DNA of 64,000 nucleotides from Zingiber officinale (Eukaryota; Streptophyta; Magnoliopsida; Zingiberales; Zingiberaceae): positions 31,440,492-31,504,491 of the forward strand of contig NC_056004.1 of assembly GCF_018446385.1 (NCBI RefSeq), given 5' to 3'. Positions 47,448 through 58,746 of this stretch are shown here, piece after piece (the stretch's first letter is position 1; each line of letters begins with the position of its first letter). Below the pieces are notes generated by a model. The model had not been told where the DNA came from. It made no database searches and was given only the letters and a program-made list of their open reading frames with translations. The position numbers and the translations under genes were made by a program.

Positions 47448-48676
47448 AACCGTTTTGAATCAATGGATGGCAGAAGTGTAAATCAAGAGTGCTGAACTAT
47501 GATCCCAATATTTTGCTAGTTGAATTCTGCAATAATATGCAGATTTTTTTGTGGTGGCTGTCAATTTGACGCCAAGGCCAACGATGGAGTGATATGATGG
47601 TACAGTAGAAAAAATCTCTTGATTGTGGCAGAAAGTGATGCGTGTTCTTATAGCGTAACATAAAGCTCATCTGTCGTGTTTCTTTGCACAATTCTTGATA
47701 GATAATTTTTAGGTTAAAAATTACTGTTTATGATGGTGAAACGATGACAGTCATGGCCAATCTACAATAGCGAAAAGCTCTCATGCGTTTAATTAGTTAT
47801 TTGTTCGCTTCCAAAATGAGCATGAAGTAGCATGAGAGCTTGAGATCTAATTTTTTGAGGTTCATTCCCCGTCGGGCTTATTCCCTCGTGTGATTAAATG
47901 CCCACCCAACTAGAAGGCGGTTTGGAATATGATTAACTTTCATTCACGTCGCCGTGGGATCGGCGGGAGGAACGAAACCAATTTTTTTTTTCATTAAGAT
48001 CTATTTTTTTCAAAAAAAAAAATAATTACTAGAAAGAAAGATAGTAAAATAAAAGTAAAGAAAATATTTAAATATTAATTTAGAAGGTCAAAAGTAAAAT
48101 ATTGCTGTACGATCTTTTGCTTGGAGAGAATTTTAATTTTCACAAATATATTTGTTAAATAGATTTGAAAAAGATAATAATTTCGAATTATTTTGAGTTT
48201 GATTAAAATTGAGTTTATTTGGATCTGTATTTTATTCCATAATAAAAATTCTATACGGCCTAGACCGTCGTGACCATCTGGAACGATTGTTTCAAACGGG
48301 TGGACAATGAGTAGCTCCAGAAGTAGTTTTTACCATTGATGAATCTATAAAAATTTTCATAGAGCACCTCGGCAATTTGGAAAATTAGACCGTTGGCTCA
48401 AAACCAAACAAAGGAAATTAGAATTCTATTTATAATGTAGAAATTTCTTATCTTAAAATTTGATGAAATTAAAAACCATTTTTCAAAAATTTGAGATTTT
48501 AAAACGTTGGCGTTTGTATTTTTTTTTCCCTTCAGAAAAGAGAACTACATAATTCAACAATGTCATGCCAAATATATTTATATCCTCTAATTCCAAACAT
48601 GCAAAAAGAGCAACTAAAGGATGTGCAGGGACAATTGTAACCGTGTTGAGCACCCTCGACGTCCACAATTTGGTTC
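47448..48676. other. Intergenic, between convergent SUMO-like gene and NOP16
   Basis: No gene. It contains the 3' flanks of two tail-to-tail genes. 47,980-48,250 is AT-rich with poly-A/T runs. No repeats with paired ends were seen. Confidence 0.6.
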
Positions 48677-51600
48677 TTAGGTTGTGACGAAGAGCTTGCC
48701 CCGAGAATAGTACCTTTGGCATAACTTCTTCAGTGACGCAACAGAATGCTGCATTCGATTTAACGTCGTATCCCTGAACATGGCCTGCAGGTTATGTTTT
48801 CTCAGCTATGAACCAGGGCATCAGGAAACAGAAACATATTGACAAAACACTATTAACTAATTTCAGAGTGCATAAAGGATACCTGATAATCATCACCATA
48901 TTTTTCAATTAACTTCCCAACATGAACGCGTTGCATAAAAGTCAGTGGTTGAGTAGGTGCTACTTTTCCATCCCTACGCATCTTCCCAAGCGCAGACTTC
49001 AATTCTGCATTGTTTGAAATCAAGTCGAAGGTAAATAATGGAAACGCAATAAAATTATCTGGAAACGAGTTGATTTCCGTGAAAGAATAGTTTGCTCTGA
49101 CTATATGCAGCATGAATCTACACAACCCACTAAACATTTCCTAACACTGAAAAAAAGAGAGATGAATTAGTAACAAGATACAGCAAACAACAATCAAGTC
49201 TTTTCCCCCTAGAAAGCGTAGTTTCGTTTCCTAAACAATAAACTTATGTCTTTGAAACTAATATCTCTCGGTTGATTAAGTTGGTTGTGTGCAGTTCATA
49301 TTGGGGTAACTGGGACGTAACAATTAGTGTGCAGGACGATGCAGAGAGGCCATGCTCTAGTTTACAGTGAATATATGCTCAATTTACACTTGAATCAAAC
49401 TGTTTCCTGCCTTTACAAGTCCCAAGCCTTCCTCTCCTTCCAAAGAGCTCTAAATCCTACTAACACAGTAAAATCTTAATCCAGAAGGCATTAACAGTTA
49501 ATCACCACAGCAACATCTCTAGAACTGTGGAACTAGAGTCAGGCACATTAAAGATTTGGTAACTTAAATGCTAGAATCCCGCGATAATCAAGAACAAAAT
49601 AGCTCCTTTCCTGACTACTTGAGTCCTTAGTCAAGTACATCAAATCATCACGATGGTGGAACAATCTCATAGTAGTTCAAGAGGGTAAAGATGTGGTTCC
49701 ATCATCTCAAAAACAGGAGGTCATGATGACAAAATTGTACAGATCCAAGTTCCCATACTACAAGAAATAAGAGAATCCTTCTGCGAATTAAGCTGAAGCA
49801 AGCACTTCTTTTACCAGCCACAAACACCAGATCACGAGAACATTCTCCACGAGAACATTCTGTAGCTTCACCTAGTGGAAAAGTGACCTAATTAAGCTGA
49901 TGAAAGAACTTTTACCAGCCACAAACACCAGATCATGAGAATGTGGCTGTAGCTTCACCTAGTGGAAAGGATGTGACTTTGGTTTATAAAATTTGTAGCA
50001 GATGTGTCAGACAAAGGGGAGATTTACAAAAGCTCCCATTGTTGTTTCAGACCCTCCATTCAAATCACAAAAATGTGGTAAACTATTGACACTACAACAG
50101 ATTGGAACCACCCAAGCTTACCAACAGAAGTTTGAGCACTTGATCAGTCGATTAGAGCAGTTCCTTAAATTTTGAACAAGAAGTTGACATTTTTGTATGT
50201 GGTTTCTTCCCCTAATTTCTGCAGAAGTGCAACCAACAGGCCCCAAAATCTCACTGAAGCTACGAACTCAGCAAGTCTATAACAAAACAAGGGCTGGCAC
50301 CAAATAATCGAGTGGGAACAGTAGAACCACATAAATAACACAATGGCCATCTGTGATAGCACAATCAACAGTAAAAGTGGCTACTCGTACAAAAACTATT
50401 GAAAGGAGTGTAAAGGGGTTGTGCATTTCCTGTAATGGCCAGTTCAGTCACACCCAATTATACAAGAAACTATTTTTGCTAGGACAGCCAACTTGGACCA
50501 ACAAGTATGGATATTTCTTGTTGTTTTCATGGTTGTCACTAGTGCTAAGTTGATCTTTGATAGCATTTTTCAAGTTGCATGGCTTACTCAAAACAAATGT
50601 ATGATTGGGACCTAACTTCACCAACATCTAGATGTTATTGTTCAAATTAAGTGGGACCACTCTCAAGTTCAGCTCCATAACTCACATATTAATGATAGGT
50701 AAAACAGGTTACCAGGCTAAGAATTGGTATGTATCTCATATGCTTTCTAGGAGGTCAACTTTTCATTGCCTATGTTGGACAGAAGCACTATATTGGACAC
50801 TTGGACATATTGTGGACCAAGCAGCTTTCATTACATGAGGCTCACTTCCAATGGAGGCTTCTGCTTGCTTCCCTTTGTTGTTGAAGATGATCACAGTGCA
50901 AAGGGGAACATGGTGATACCCCCACCCTTCCAGCCAGGGAGCTCAATCTCATATTTTGTCCAGTGGAAGATGTACGTGCCCATGTTCTAATCAGTAGGTA
51001 ATTTTCTGAATTGGGATATCTGACTGAAATCTCATATTTTGTCCAGTGGAAGATGTATGTGCCCATGTTCTAATCAGTAGGTAATTTTCTGAATTGGGAT
51101 ATCTGACTGAAATATTGTGAATTTATATATTCTATCTGGAACCGCCACATCAACGGCCCGGCCCCCCTAGAGCCGGTCCCACGGATATGGAGGGAGATAA
51201 ATACAGGTACACAACTGAAAGCGCATAATCGGGATGATAACCCCAGGCAATGACACCCCGAGGATCGAACCCTGGATCTCTCGGCCATGAAACCATGCGC
51301 CCCCAGCTGTGCTACGCCCTGGGGACATGAATTTATATATTCTAGGAGTTACAGAACATGGTTTTTAGTTATTGAGAACCACGACAACTGTATCTAAGTA
51401 GCTAACCGTTCTCTAATTTGTTTCCAGAAGAGGGATTGTACCAGTTATCGAATCATCTTTTGAGTCAACCTAACACATCAGTTATAGCAAAGTACCATTG
51501 ATTAGTCATAATAGAGAAAGTCAGAAATAGTTCCAATGATAAAAACTAGATACTCTATTGCACCAAAGCTGCAATAGATGCATTTAGTATGTGCGGGCAT

Positions 51601-52310
51601 CTTCACCAGGTAACAAAAGGATAAATGCTTAGAACAAGGTTGTCAAATCTTACTACAGTTAGAAACCAGAACGGAGAAAATACGAGGTGGTTCAACCTTT
51701 ATGCATTAAAGAAATTTAAAATCTACGTACAAAGGGACCGTGTAAAGGCACAACAATATACCTAATTTCCTAACTACAATAAAAAGCTAGAACTTGTAAA
51801 TGACATAACCAAGGACATTAGTGTTTGAAAATACGAAATCATGTTTAACTGTAAAACAATTGAACTTTTAAAAGCAATCTAGCAGTCCAATCAAAGGGGG
51901 AAAAAATCTGTGAAACGTAAAAGCAAAATGTAAACGAAAAGCATGTGTTATATCAACTAACCATCGGATTCAAGATCGCTGCCGCTGTCAATTGAGTCGA
52001 ACTCCGAAACAGGAGCAGATTCACGGTCAGGGAGCTGGAGAGCGGGGCACTCTGCGATCTGATGAGAGAGCGACACGGCGCTACGGATATTGGGGTTGGA
52101 GACTACGCCAAACGTCCTGTAGTTACGGATGACGCTTCCCTTGGCGTCCCACTCCCTCGTCCCTTCCTCTCCGGCATCCGCGTCCCCGTCGGGGGCAGCT
52201 AGAGCCTTCGGGATGATGCATACGGGCTTGAAGAGACCGGGTTTCTTGCGCGGAAGCCCGACGCGAACTTTAGCATGGGATTTCTTGATCTTCCTCCGTG
52301 ATCTACCCAT
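48677..52310 (-). CDS. NOP16: Nucleolar protein 16 (60S ribosome assembly factor)
   Basis: Exons on minus are 52,310-51,962, 49,004-48,883 and 48,784-48,677, with GT...AG introns and joining phases, giving 192 residues. The N-terminus is MGRSRRKIKKSHAKVRVGL then PRKKPGLFKP, strongly basic as in all Nop16 proteins. The middle contains EWDAKGSVIRNYRTFGVVSN and an acidic SIDSGSDLESDELKSALG. The C-terminal core is RRDGKVAPTQPLTFMQRVHV, KLIEKYGDDYQAMFRDTTLN and RMQHSVASLKKLCQRY. Nop16 acts in the nucleolus on late pre-60S particles, binding 25S rRNA in yeast. Length and all conserved blocks fit an intact gene. Intron 1 is nearly 3 kb and contains a young SINE and a small tandem duplication. The gene is divergent from the PPR gene about 1 kb away. 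Confidence 0.93.
49780..49980. repeat. Imperfect duplication in NOP16 intron 1
   Basis: CAGCCACAAACACCAGATCA and TGTAGCTTCACCTAGTGGAA each occur twice in the same order, about 100 bp apart. It is a local tandem duplication of intronic sequence. Confidence 0.7.
50949..51115. repeat. 83-bp tandem duplication in NOP16 intron 1
   Basis: Two almost identical copies carry TCTCATATTTTGTCCAGTGG, CCCATGTTCTAATCAGTAGG and GGGATATCTGACTGAAAT, with one visible difference (ACGTGCCC versus ATGTGCCC). This suggests a recent event. It lies just left of the SINE. Confidence 0.9.
51135..51327 (-). mobile_element. Young tRNA-derived SINE with 17-bp target duplication
   Basis: On the minus strand it starts TGTCCCCAGGGCGTAGCACA (box-A-like), with a box B CAGGGTTCGATCCTCG about 55 bases in, then a GC-rich body. 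It is flanked by perfect 17-bp direct repeats TGAATTTATATATTCTA at 51,118-51,134 and 51,328-51,344. The intact duplication argues for a fairly recent insertion. It is not a tRNA gene: no acceptor stem or anticodon arm is evident. Confidence 0.88.
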
Positions 52311-53334
52311 TGCTGCCTCTGGCTGCCGGCCGCGTCAGGCTCTGCTTTTTATAGCGGGCTGTCGCTAGGGTTTCTTGCCTTTATAATTGGTTATTTCATG
52401 TAATGACCATTAATATATATATATATAAACCAAATTATGAATTTTTTAATTCTCCCGACGATTACTATTTTTATTTATTTATTTATTTTTTAAGTTGATA
52501 TCATTTATCTAATTTAAGTCATTAATTGCTGGGATGATCCATCTGAACTTATCAAAACACAGCGGACTGAGGGGGTAACGACCTTGGCCTCATCTCACAG
52601 CAGGTTAAGGGTGACGGGTTCGGCTTTTTATTCTCATTCGTTACTAAAATAAATTAAGAAACGCTAACCAATGATCAATTTGATCTCACACGAATTTTTT
52701 AGTTGACATCGGACATAGATTAATATTGAGGAATGTAAATGAGTCAAACTACTCGTGAACTATTCGAAGCTCGATTCGATAAAAATTTATTTGAGATCGT
52801 TTAATGAGACTCATTAAGATAAACAAATCAAAGTTAAACTTCACAATATTCGAGTTGTTAACTTGTGAACATATTCGTTAAGCTCATGAATTATTTTTTA
52901 AATAATAAAAATAATAATTTTGATATTGAATTTATAAATTTTATATTCTACTTATGAAAAATATAGATAAATATATTAAATTTATTTATTATAATAAAAT
53001 TATAAATTTTAATAAGAATATTATAATTTTTTTAAAAATATATAATTTAATTTTTAATGAATATTTAAATTTATAATTTATATTTATTAAGCTCGTTTAG
53101 ACTCGATAAAAACTCGAATAAACTCGTGAGTCATGAATATATTCGTTAAATAAAGATCGAGCTCGACTCGATTATAAATAAGTTAAACTCAAATATCCAA
53201 AAATTCAAGTTGACTCTATTACACCCCTAAATAATATTAGGATAATCAACCTCCCACTAATTTTTCACCGATCATCAAAACCGTTAAAAGCAATTGATCG
53301 GTTAATTCGCAGTTACGACAATGGAACAATATGA
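52311..53334. promoter_or_regulatory. Divergent upstream region of NOP16 and the PPR gene
   Basis: About 1 kb between the two start codons must hold both promoters. It contains an (AT)n run at about 52,412-52,428 and a 500-bp MITE-like element (52,729-53,228), leaving roughly 420 bp next to NOP16 and 105 bp next to the PPR gene. I could not assign a clear TATA box to either gene. Confidence 0.5.
52729..53228. mobile_element. MITE-like element in the shared promoter region
   Basis: The ends are imperfect inverted repeats: AGGAATGTAAATGAGTCAA on the left and, reverse-complemented, AGGGGTGTAATAGAGTCAA on the right. The interior has many CTCGA/TTCGAGCTCG words that make it largely self-complementary. 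TAATATT occurs just outside both ends but does not give a clean target duplication. Probably an hAT- or similar-type MITE. Confidence 0.6.
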
Positions 53335-55227
53335 ATGAGAGGCATGAGATACGGAGGAGCCCTTCCTCTTCCTCTCAACTATCGCCATGCCAATGCGTGT
53401 CTCAGTTCTCTCGTCTCCCTCTGCGGCAGAGAGAGGAACTATCGTCTCGGGACATCGTTTCATGCTGCTATTCTCAAAATTCTCGACCCTTTCGCCCTCC
53501 ACGCTCGTAGCCACCCTATCCACGTCTGGAATGCGCTCGTCTCCATGTACTCCAAATGCGGCCAAATGGTCGCCGCGGCCAAGGTGTTCGATGAAATGAG
53601 GCTGAAAGACTCCGTCTCGTGGAATTCCGTCATTTCAGGTTGCTTGATCGGGAATGACTGGGAAAGAGGGATTGGCTACTTCAAGCGAATGCATCAGTCG
53701 GGGATCAGCCTTCCCGATCATGCTACCTATTCCACAGTTTTGTCAGTCTATGTCGAAATGGAGCTCTTCCTGGGGATCACCATGATCCATGCTTGCACAA
53801 TTGTTAGCGGATATCTCGTAGTGGTTCCAGTAGGCAATGCCCTCGTGACAGCTTACTTTAGGTCCGGGTCTCCGAGTTGTGCCCGAAAGGTGTTCGACGG
53901 AATGCGGTGCAGAAATGTTGTTACTTGGACCGCCATGGTTTCTGGGCTCGCTCAAAACCTTCTGCCAGAGGATAGCTTAGCTATGTTTCACAACATGCGA
54001 TTTGCGGAGGAAGCAAACTCTCTTACCTACACAAGTGCCCTCCTCGCTTGTTCTGGACTGCGGGCTCTTCCCGTAGGACGACAGATTCATGGTCTCATTC
54101 TAAAGACTGGGTTTCATATGGACCTCCATGTTCAAAGTGCTCTAATGGATGTGTACTCAAAATGTGGCATGATGGAAGAAGCACTTGAACTCTTTCAGGC
54201 CTGTAAAAAGACTGATGAGGTATGTGTTACACTGATTTTAGTGGGTTTGTCACATAATGGATTCGAGGAAAAGGCATTCAAACTGTTTGCTGAGATTGTC
54301 AGATCAGGGAAAGAATTTGACGAAAACATGTTCTCTGCTGTTTTGGGTGCATTTGGTCCCTCAGCACACCTCTCTCTAGGCAAGCAAATACACTCAATGG
54401 TCATTAAGAAGTCACTGGGATCAAATATTTTTGTTTCTAATGGGCTGATCAACATGTATGCTAAATGTGGTGAACTGTGGGATTCATCCAAAATTTTTAC
54501 GCGGATGGAGGTTAAGAACTCGGTGTCGTGGAACTCGATCATAGCAGCCTTTGCCTGTCATGGATACGGTGGGGAAACACTCAAGCTATATGAGCATATG
54601 AAAGCCGAAGGCATGGAACCAACAGATGTCACCTTCTTGTCTTTGCTTCATGCTTGTAGCCATATAGGTTCTATCGAGAAAGGCATTGAGTATTTAAAAT
54701 CAATGCACTTGCATCACGGGATCGTACCGAGGATGGAGCATTATGCTTGTGTCGTGGACATGTTGGGTCGAGCAGGGCTTTTGAACAATGCAAAGAACTT
54801 CATTGAAGATCTTTGTGCAGTTGCCGGCCCTAATGCTCAAGTTTGGCAGGCATTGCTTGGTGCTTCTAGCATTCATGTTGATTTGGAGATAGGAAGATAT
54901 GCTGCAAAACGTTTGCTTGAAATTTCACCAGAATGCCCTGCAGGTTATGTTTTGTTGGCAAACATATGTTCATCGAAGGGAAGATTGGTCGAGAGAGCTA
55001 GAATCCTCAAGCAGATGAAGAAGAAAGGAGTGAAGAAGGATACAGGAGCAAGTTGGATTGAAGTGGAGAAGGAGGTGCATGTTTTCGTCGTCGAAGATAG
55101 GGTTCATCCTCAAGGCAAGGTGATTTATGAAGTATTGAACAACTTGGTTGCTGTTGTTAGGGACCAGGAGCATGAGGCGCGCAAAAGGTCTGTGTTGTAT
55201 GATTTGGAAATAACCACCATGAAATGA
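53335..55227 (+). CDS. PLS-class pentatricopeptide repeat protein, E/E+ type, intronless
   Basis: 630 residues in one exon, starting MRGMRYGGALPLPLNYRHAN at the first ATG. PPR units begin near residue 64 (VWNALVSMYSKCG, AAKVFDEMRLKDSVSWNSVI) and run in the P-L-S pattern to about 500. The C-terminus, from about 503, is an E motif (VWQALLGASSIHVDLEIGRY) and an E+-like end (GASWIEVEKEVHVFVVEDRV HPQGKVIYEVL). There is no DYW deaminase. The order and wording (ICGRE/LCGRE, SALMDMYSKCG-like, HACSHIG, EHYACVVDMLGRAGLL) closely resemble the Arabidopsis PPR protein At3g05340 as I remember it. Such proteins bind organellar RNA, often as editing-site recognition factors that recruit a DYW partner. Its target is unknown. 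It looks intact. Confidence 0.95.
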   Translation: MRGMRYGGALPLPLNYRHANACLSSLVSLCGRERNYRLGTSFHAAILKILDPFALHARSHPIHVWNALVSMYSKCGQMVAAAKVFDEMRLKDSVSWNSVISGCLIGNDWERGIGYFKRMHQSGISLPDHATYSTVLSVYVEMELFLGITMIHACTIVSGYLVVVPVGNALVTAYFRSGSPSCARKVFDGMRCRNVVTWTAMVSGLAQNLLPEDSLAMFHNMRFAEEANSLTYTSALLACSGLRALPVGRQIHGLILKTGFHMDLHVQSALMDVYSKCGMMEEALELFQACKKTDEVCVTLILVGLSHNGFEEKAFKLFAEIVRSGKEFDENMFSAVLGAFGPSAHLSLGKQIHSMVIKKSLGSNIFVSNGLINMYAKCGELWDSSKIFTRMEVKNSVSWNSIIAAFACHGYGGETLKLYEHMKAEGMEPTDVTFLSLLHACSHIGSIEKGIEYLKSMHLHHGIVPRMEHYACVVDMLGRAGLLNNAKNFIEDLCAVAGPNAQVWQALLGASSIHVDLEIGRYAAKRLLEISPECPAGYVLLANICSSKGRLVERARILKQMKKKGVKKDTGASWIEVEKEVHVFVVEDRVHPQGKVIYEVLNNLVAVVRDQEHEARKRSVLYDLEITTMK

Positions 55228-56409
55228 TTTTTAATGTACCATTTTGTATCAAAATCTTAGAATAAATTACTAGAAGAAATGATCATAATTCCCATTTCAT
55301 TTTATTTTGTTTCACCCCGCCAAATCTCCATAAACCTATGTAAAACTAATAATATCGATGTTATCCTTGGAATCACATATAAATAATCTGAATGGTCTAT
55401 ATTTTGATTAAGATTTGATTAATAGGATAAAATTGAAATACCTGTATGTATATTAATAAAGATTTATAATTTTTAAAATGATAATTTTAAATTTAATGAC
55501 TTTTAATATCTTACTATCTTACTATTTTATTAAAAATTTCTCCCCTTTACTAACTAACTTTGGTGAAGCCTAAAATGAATTTACGTTACTGTCTTTTTTT
55601 CTATTTACACTAAAAATAATTCCAAGGTTTATTAGTAATTTGACAAGCGAAACAATCAGTAATCTAGAGTTTGAGATTCAGCTACGACGTATTATTATGA
55701 ATTTTTCTCATCATTAATTTTCTTTAGTTATTTTATATAAAAAAAATAAAATTCTCTTTAGTCCCACATCTTAGAATTGATAACACTATAATCAAAGAAG
55801 TTTCTATAAATATTTTAAGCCGACGATGTTAAAAAATATATTTTTCTTAATTTCTTTTACTAAGATAAGTATAATATTAAATTAAAATAATTTTTTTCAT
55901 AGGAAAGCTCATTACAGTAGTTTATTGCTGGGTCCAAATAATTTATATATTATTATATTACACACGCAATGTGTGTGCACGATCATACTAGTATATAGAA
56001 ATGTTCTTCTGATAAGGACCATGCAGTTTTTTTTTAAAGTTCAATAAAATTTTACCTTTAAAATTTATAGATTAGATTATAGTATTAAATATTTTTTAAA
56101 AATCTTTATTATGTTAATAAAATTTTATCTTTATAATTTAAGAGTTGGGTTATAATATTAAATATTAAAAAAATTAATTGGGCACAGAGTATGCAACATA
56201 AAGTCCTTAAAGTATCATTTATGATCAAATTTTAAGGGGAAACAAATTAGGACATCTCATCTTATTCAAATTATCAAAAGGATGTCCTCCATCAACCTCT
56301 TGTAAAATGGGAGGATACTCTCTCAATACATTGTTCGATATTATTATCTTCTATTAATATTCTATTAATCACTTGTATGAACCAAATAAGTCCATATTAT
56401 AATAACTAG
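55228..56409. other. AT-rich intergenic, 3' of the PPR gene
   Basis: No gene. AT-rich with several poly-A/T runs. A TATTATTATGAATTTTTCTC-type stretch and two similar TTCAATAAAATTTTACC.../GTTAATAAAATTTTATC blocks (about 56,040 and 56,115) suggest a small local duplication. Otherwise nothing was recognised. Confidence 0.5.
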
Positions 56410-58400
56410 GGTTTACTTGTTTAACATGACAAATTCGAGTTGTAGCAATTATTTTATAGCTACTATAACATGAATATTATAGAACAAAATAAATTTGAAT
56501 GGTAGTAGCTACGAAATCGTAGCTACTATAATGTGAATGTTAGATCAATAAGTCTTGAGTTGTAATAGTTACAGTTTCGTACCTGTTACAATATGAATGA
56601 TCTGGTGGTTAGGTGGGATCCGCTCGACAGGAGGTCAAAGTGATCAACGTCTTAGGCAGGCGTCCGATCGGGCGAACTACCCTCGCGATCGGCAGGAAGA
56701 GTAGCCGGTTCAACACTTCTATAGCTCGGTCAGACATCGAGCTTCCGACGTTCATAAAGCTCGAAGCAAGGAGAGACGAAGGCCGAGCGGTCATCCCGCT
56801 CGGCTAGGCAGTAGACACAGCCTCGACCCGGCAGGCAGGGCTCCTTCGTCCGACAGGGTACTGGAGCTAGATAGCAACTCATTGGCCGAGTGTCCACTCG
56901 GCCCAGCAGTTGCATCACCCGAACGGCAGACTGGCTGAGTGGCTCTCCCGCCCGGCCAAATAAAAGACAAAAAGAGGCAGTTGACGATATCTTCCTAAGG
57001 GCTAGTGTCATCGACAGGCAGCATGGTTGACGGCATGATCAGACAGAGAATCGTATAGTGGAAGCTTCCACTGTCACGTCAGGGATATGCTCGGGCTGTT
57101 AAGGTAGGGCGTCAGACACGCTTTTCTGACATGTCCTTTCCAGATATACTTTGAGAAGCGTGCGCGCCTCGGGAAGCATGCACGTGTCTCCTGGGAGCCC
57201 TATATAAGGACTCCTAAGATTTCAGCGGAGATATGTTCACTACTGTAGCTACAGTTACGTTGTCGTTCCTTTCTTCTCCACTTCATTTGTTTGCCGTCGG
57301 TGACTGACTTAAGCGTCGGAGGGCCATCGCCGGGGAACCCCTCCCTGGCTCGACACTAACGACTTATGGTTACAAGCTCAGCTCATTGGAGGTCCACGTC
57401 ATCTTCAATCGACATCCAGTCAACGTGAGCGCCACCTCCCCAGCGTCCGTCGACTCACTCTCGGACAGGATCAAATTTGGCTCCATCTGTGGGAACGCAC
57501 CTGAATCCGAGCTGAGAAGATGGAGGAAGTTGGATGCCTCCACATCGTGACGCTCACTCCAGATGAGCTCGATGCGCTCATTCAAGTACGAGCGGCAAAG
57601 ATAGTCGAGCAACAGTATCAAAAGGCACTAGCCGATTGGCTGGCGCAACAAGCGACCTCCGCCTCGGGAGGCCGGGCGGCGCACGAAGACCGGCCGGAGT
57701 AACTCTCCGTATTGGGATAGAACAAGATGTCGACTGGCACTCCAGGAGAGGTTCTACTGGCACCCATTCTGTTTCACCGGGCGTTATTTCAAATGCCCTC
57801 AGAGATTGCTCAGGCCAACCAGGACAGGAGCTCTTCTTCAGACGAGGCTCCCGTGCGGGACGCAGGAAAGGGCAAAGCGCCCCGAGCTGACTCGTCGCCC
57901 GAGCGGATCAACCGACAATTCTCCGAAGTCATTCTGCAGGATCCGCTGCCAAGGCACTATGCTCTCTTGGCGATCAGAGAATATAACGGGTCGACTGACC
58001 CAGACGACCATCTCGGCAAGTTTGATAACGCCGCTACTCTTCATCGGTACATAGATGGAGTCAAGTGCCGAGTTTTCCTCATCCACCCCCCTCTCTGGCT
58101 CGACACTAATGACTTATGGTTGCAGACTCAGCTCATTATAGGTCCATGTCATCTTCAGTCGACATCCAGTCAACGTGAGCGTCATCTCCTCAGCGTTCGT
58201 CGACTCACTCTCGGACAGGATCAATGAATATTAAATGAATATGTCAAATCTATATTGTATAGTAATTGTAAAATCATAACTATTACAATAATTAATACAA
58301 TATAAATATTTTTTAATATATTAACCATGCGTCAGCTACAAAATTATAATGGTTATAATCATTATAACTGTTATGATTTCGTAATTATTATAATATAATA
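56410..58400. repeat. About 60-bp palindromic tandem repeat, split by a gypsy remnant
   Basis: Three or so units lie at 56,410-56,592 and two weaker ones at 58,229-58,400. Each is built round a self-complementary core like GTAGCTACGAAATCGTAGCT, followed by ACTATAATRTGAAT. The gypsy remnant at 56,598-58,223 inserted within it, so the repeat is older. Confidence 0.65.
56598..58223 (+). mobile_element. Short Tat-lineage Ty3/gypsy remnant
   Basis: It has a 5' LTR at 56,598-57,473 (TGATCTGGTGG...GACAGGATCA), a primer-site-like stretch from about 57,475 (ending ATCTGTGGGAAC), a gag fragment (about 57,520-58,080), and only the last 140 bp or so of a 3' LTR (about 58,084-58,223). It is flanked by ATGAA at 56,593-56,597 and 58,224-58,228. 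The gag fragment contains RQFSEVILQDPLPRHYALL and YNGSTDPDDHLGKFDN, typical of Tat/Retand gag. A likely TATA box (CTATATAAGGA) lies in the LTR near 57,202. It is a fossil with several breaks and cannot move by itself. Confidence 0.88.
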
Positions 58401-58599
58401 TGGGTTATATGCAGTGGCATGGAAAAGAAAAAACTGAAAAAAAAAATCCGTTCTTCATGTCAATCTGAGTTTGGTTGGTTTGATGTAACTCCATGCTCGA
58501 ACTGGAATCAAATCAGGATTAAAATAGGGATTTCAGGGTTAAACCAATTTAGAACCTGAGTGAACCGAACCAGAGGCCGATCGGAATATCTCGAAGGCC
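58401..58599 (+). promoter_or_regulatory. Upstream region of LPXB
   Basis: About 200 bp of AT-rich then mixed sequence, between the repeat array and the GC-rich leader. It contains TCCATGCTCGAACTGGAATC / GAACCGAACC-type words. No core promoter element can be assigned with confidence. Confidence 0.35.
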
Positions 58600-58746
58600 C
58601 GTCTCACCCGCGAGTTCTCTCCCCCCTTGATCGAACGCGTTGCCGCCGGAAAGCCCTAGCGCTTCTGTTCGTCGCTCTTCGCGGTTAGGTATTGCCGGCG
58701 AAGTCGTCGCTCGCAGCGGCCGCTGCCTGCGGAATCTTTTTCTTGG
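58600..58746 (+). other. Probable 5' leader exon of LPXB
   Basis: A GC-rich island (GAACGCGTTGCCGCCGG, AGCGGCCGCTGCCTGCGG) ending in a donor-like TTTTCTTG|GTTAGTAC. It has no long ORF. An acceptor-like ACATGCAG at 60,355 precedes the first coding exon, so a leader intron of about 1.6 kb is likely. Inferred from composition and splice-like sites only. Confidence 0.45.

Noticed and set aside
52550-52640. tRNA-like stretch with GACGGGTTCGGCT, possible box B
   Set aside because: Box A and flanking duplications are not convincing; no cloverleaf. Might be a degraded SINE, but support is too thin.
53302-55173. Minus-strand and short plus-strand ORFs over the PPR gene
   Set aside because: Shadows of the 630-residue PPR frame, which has clear family signatures.
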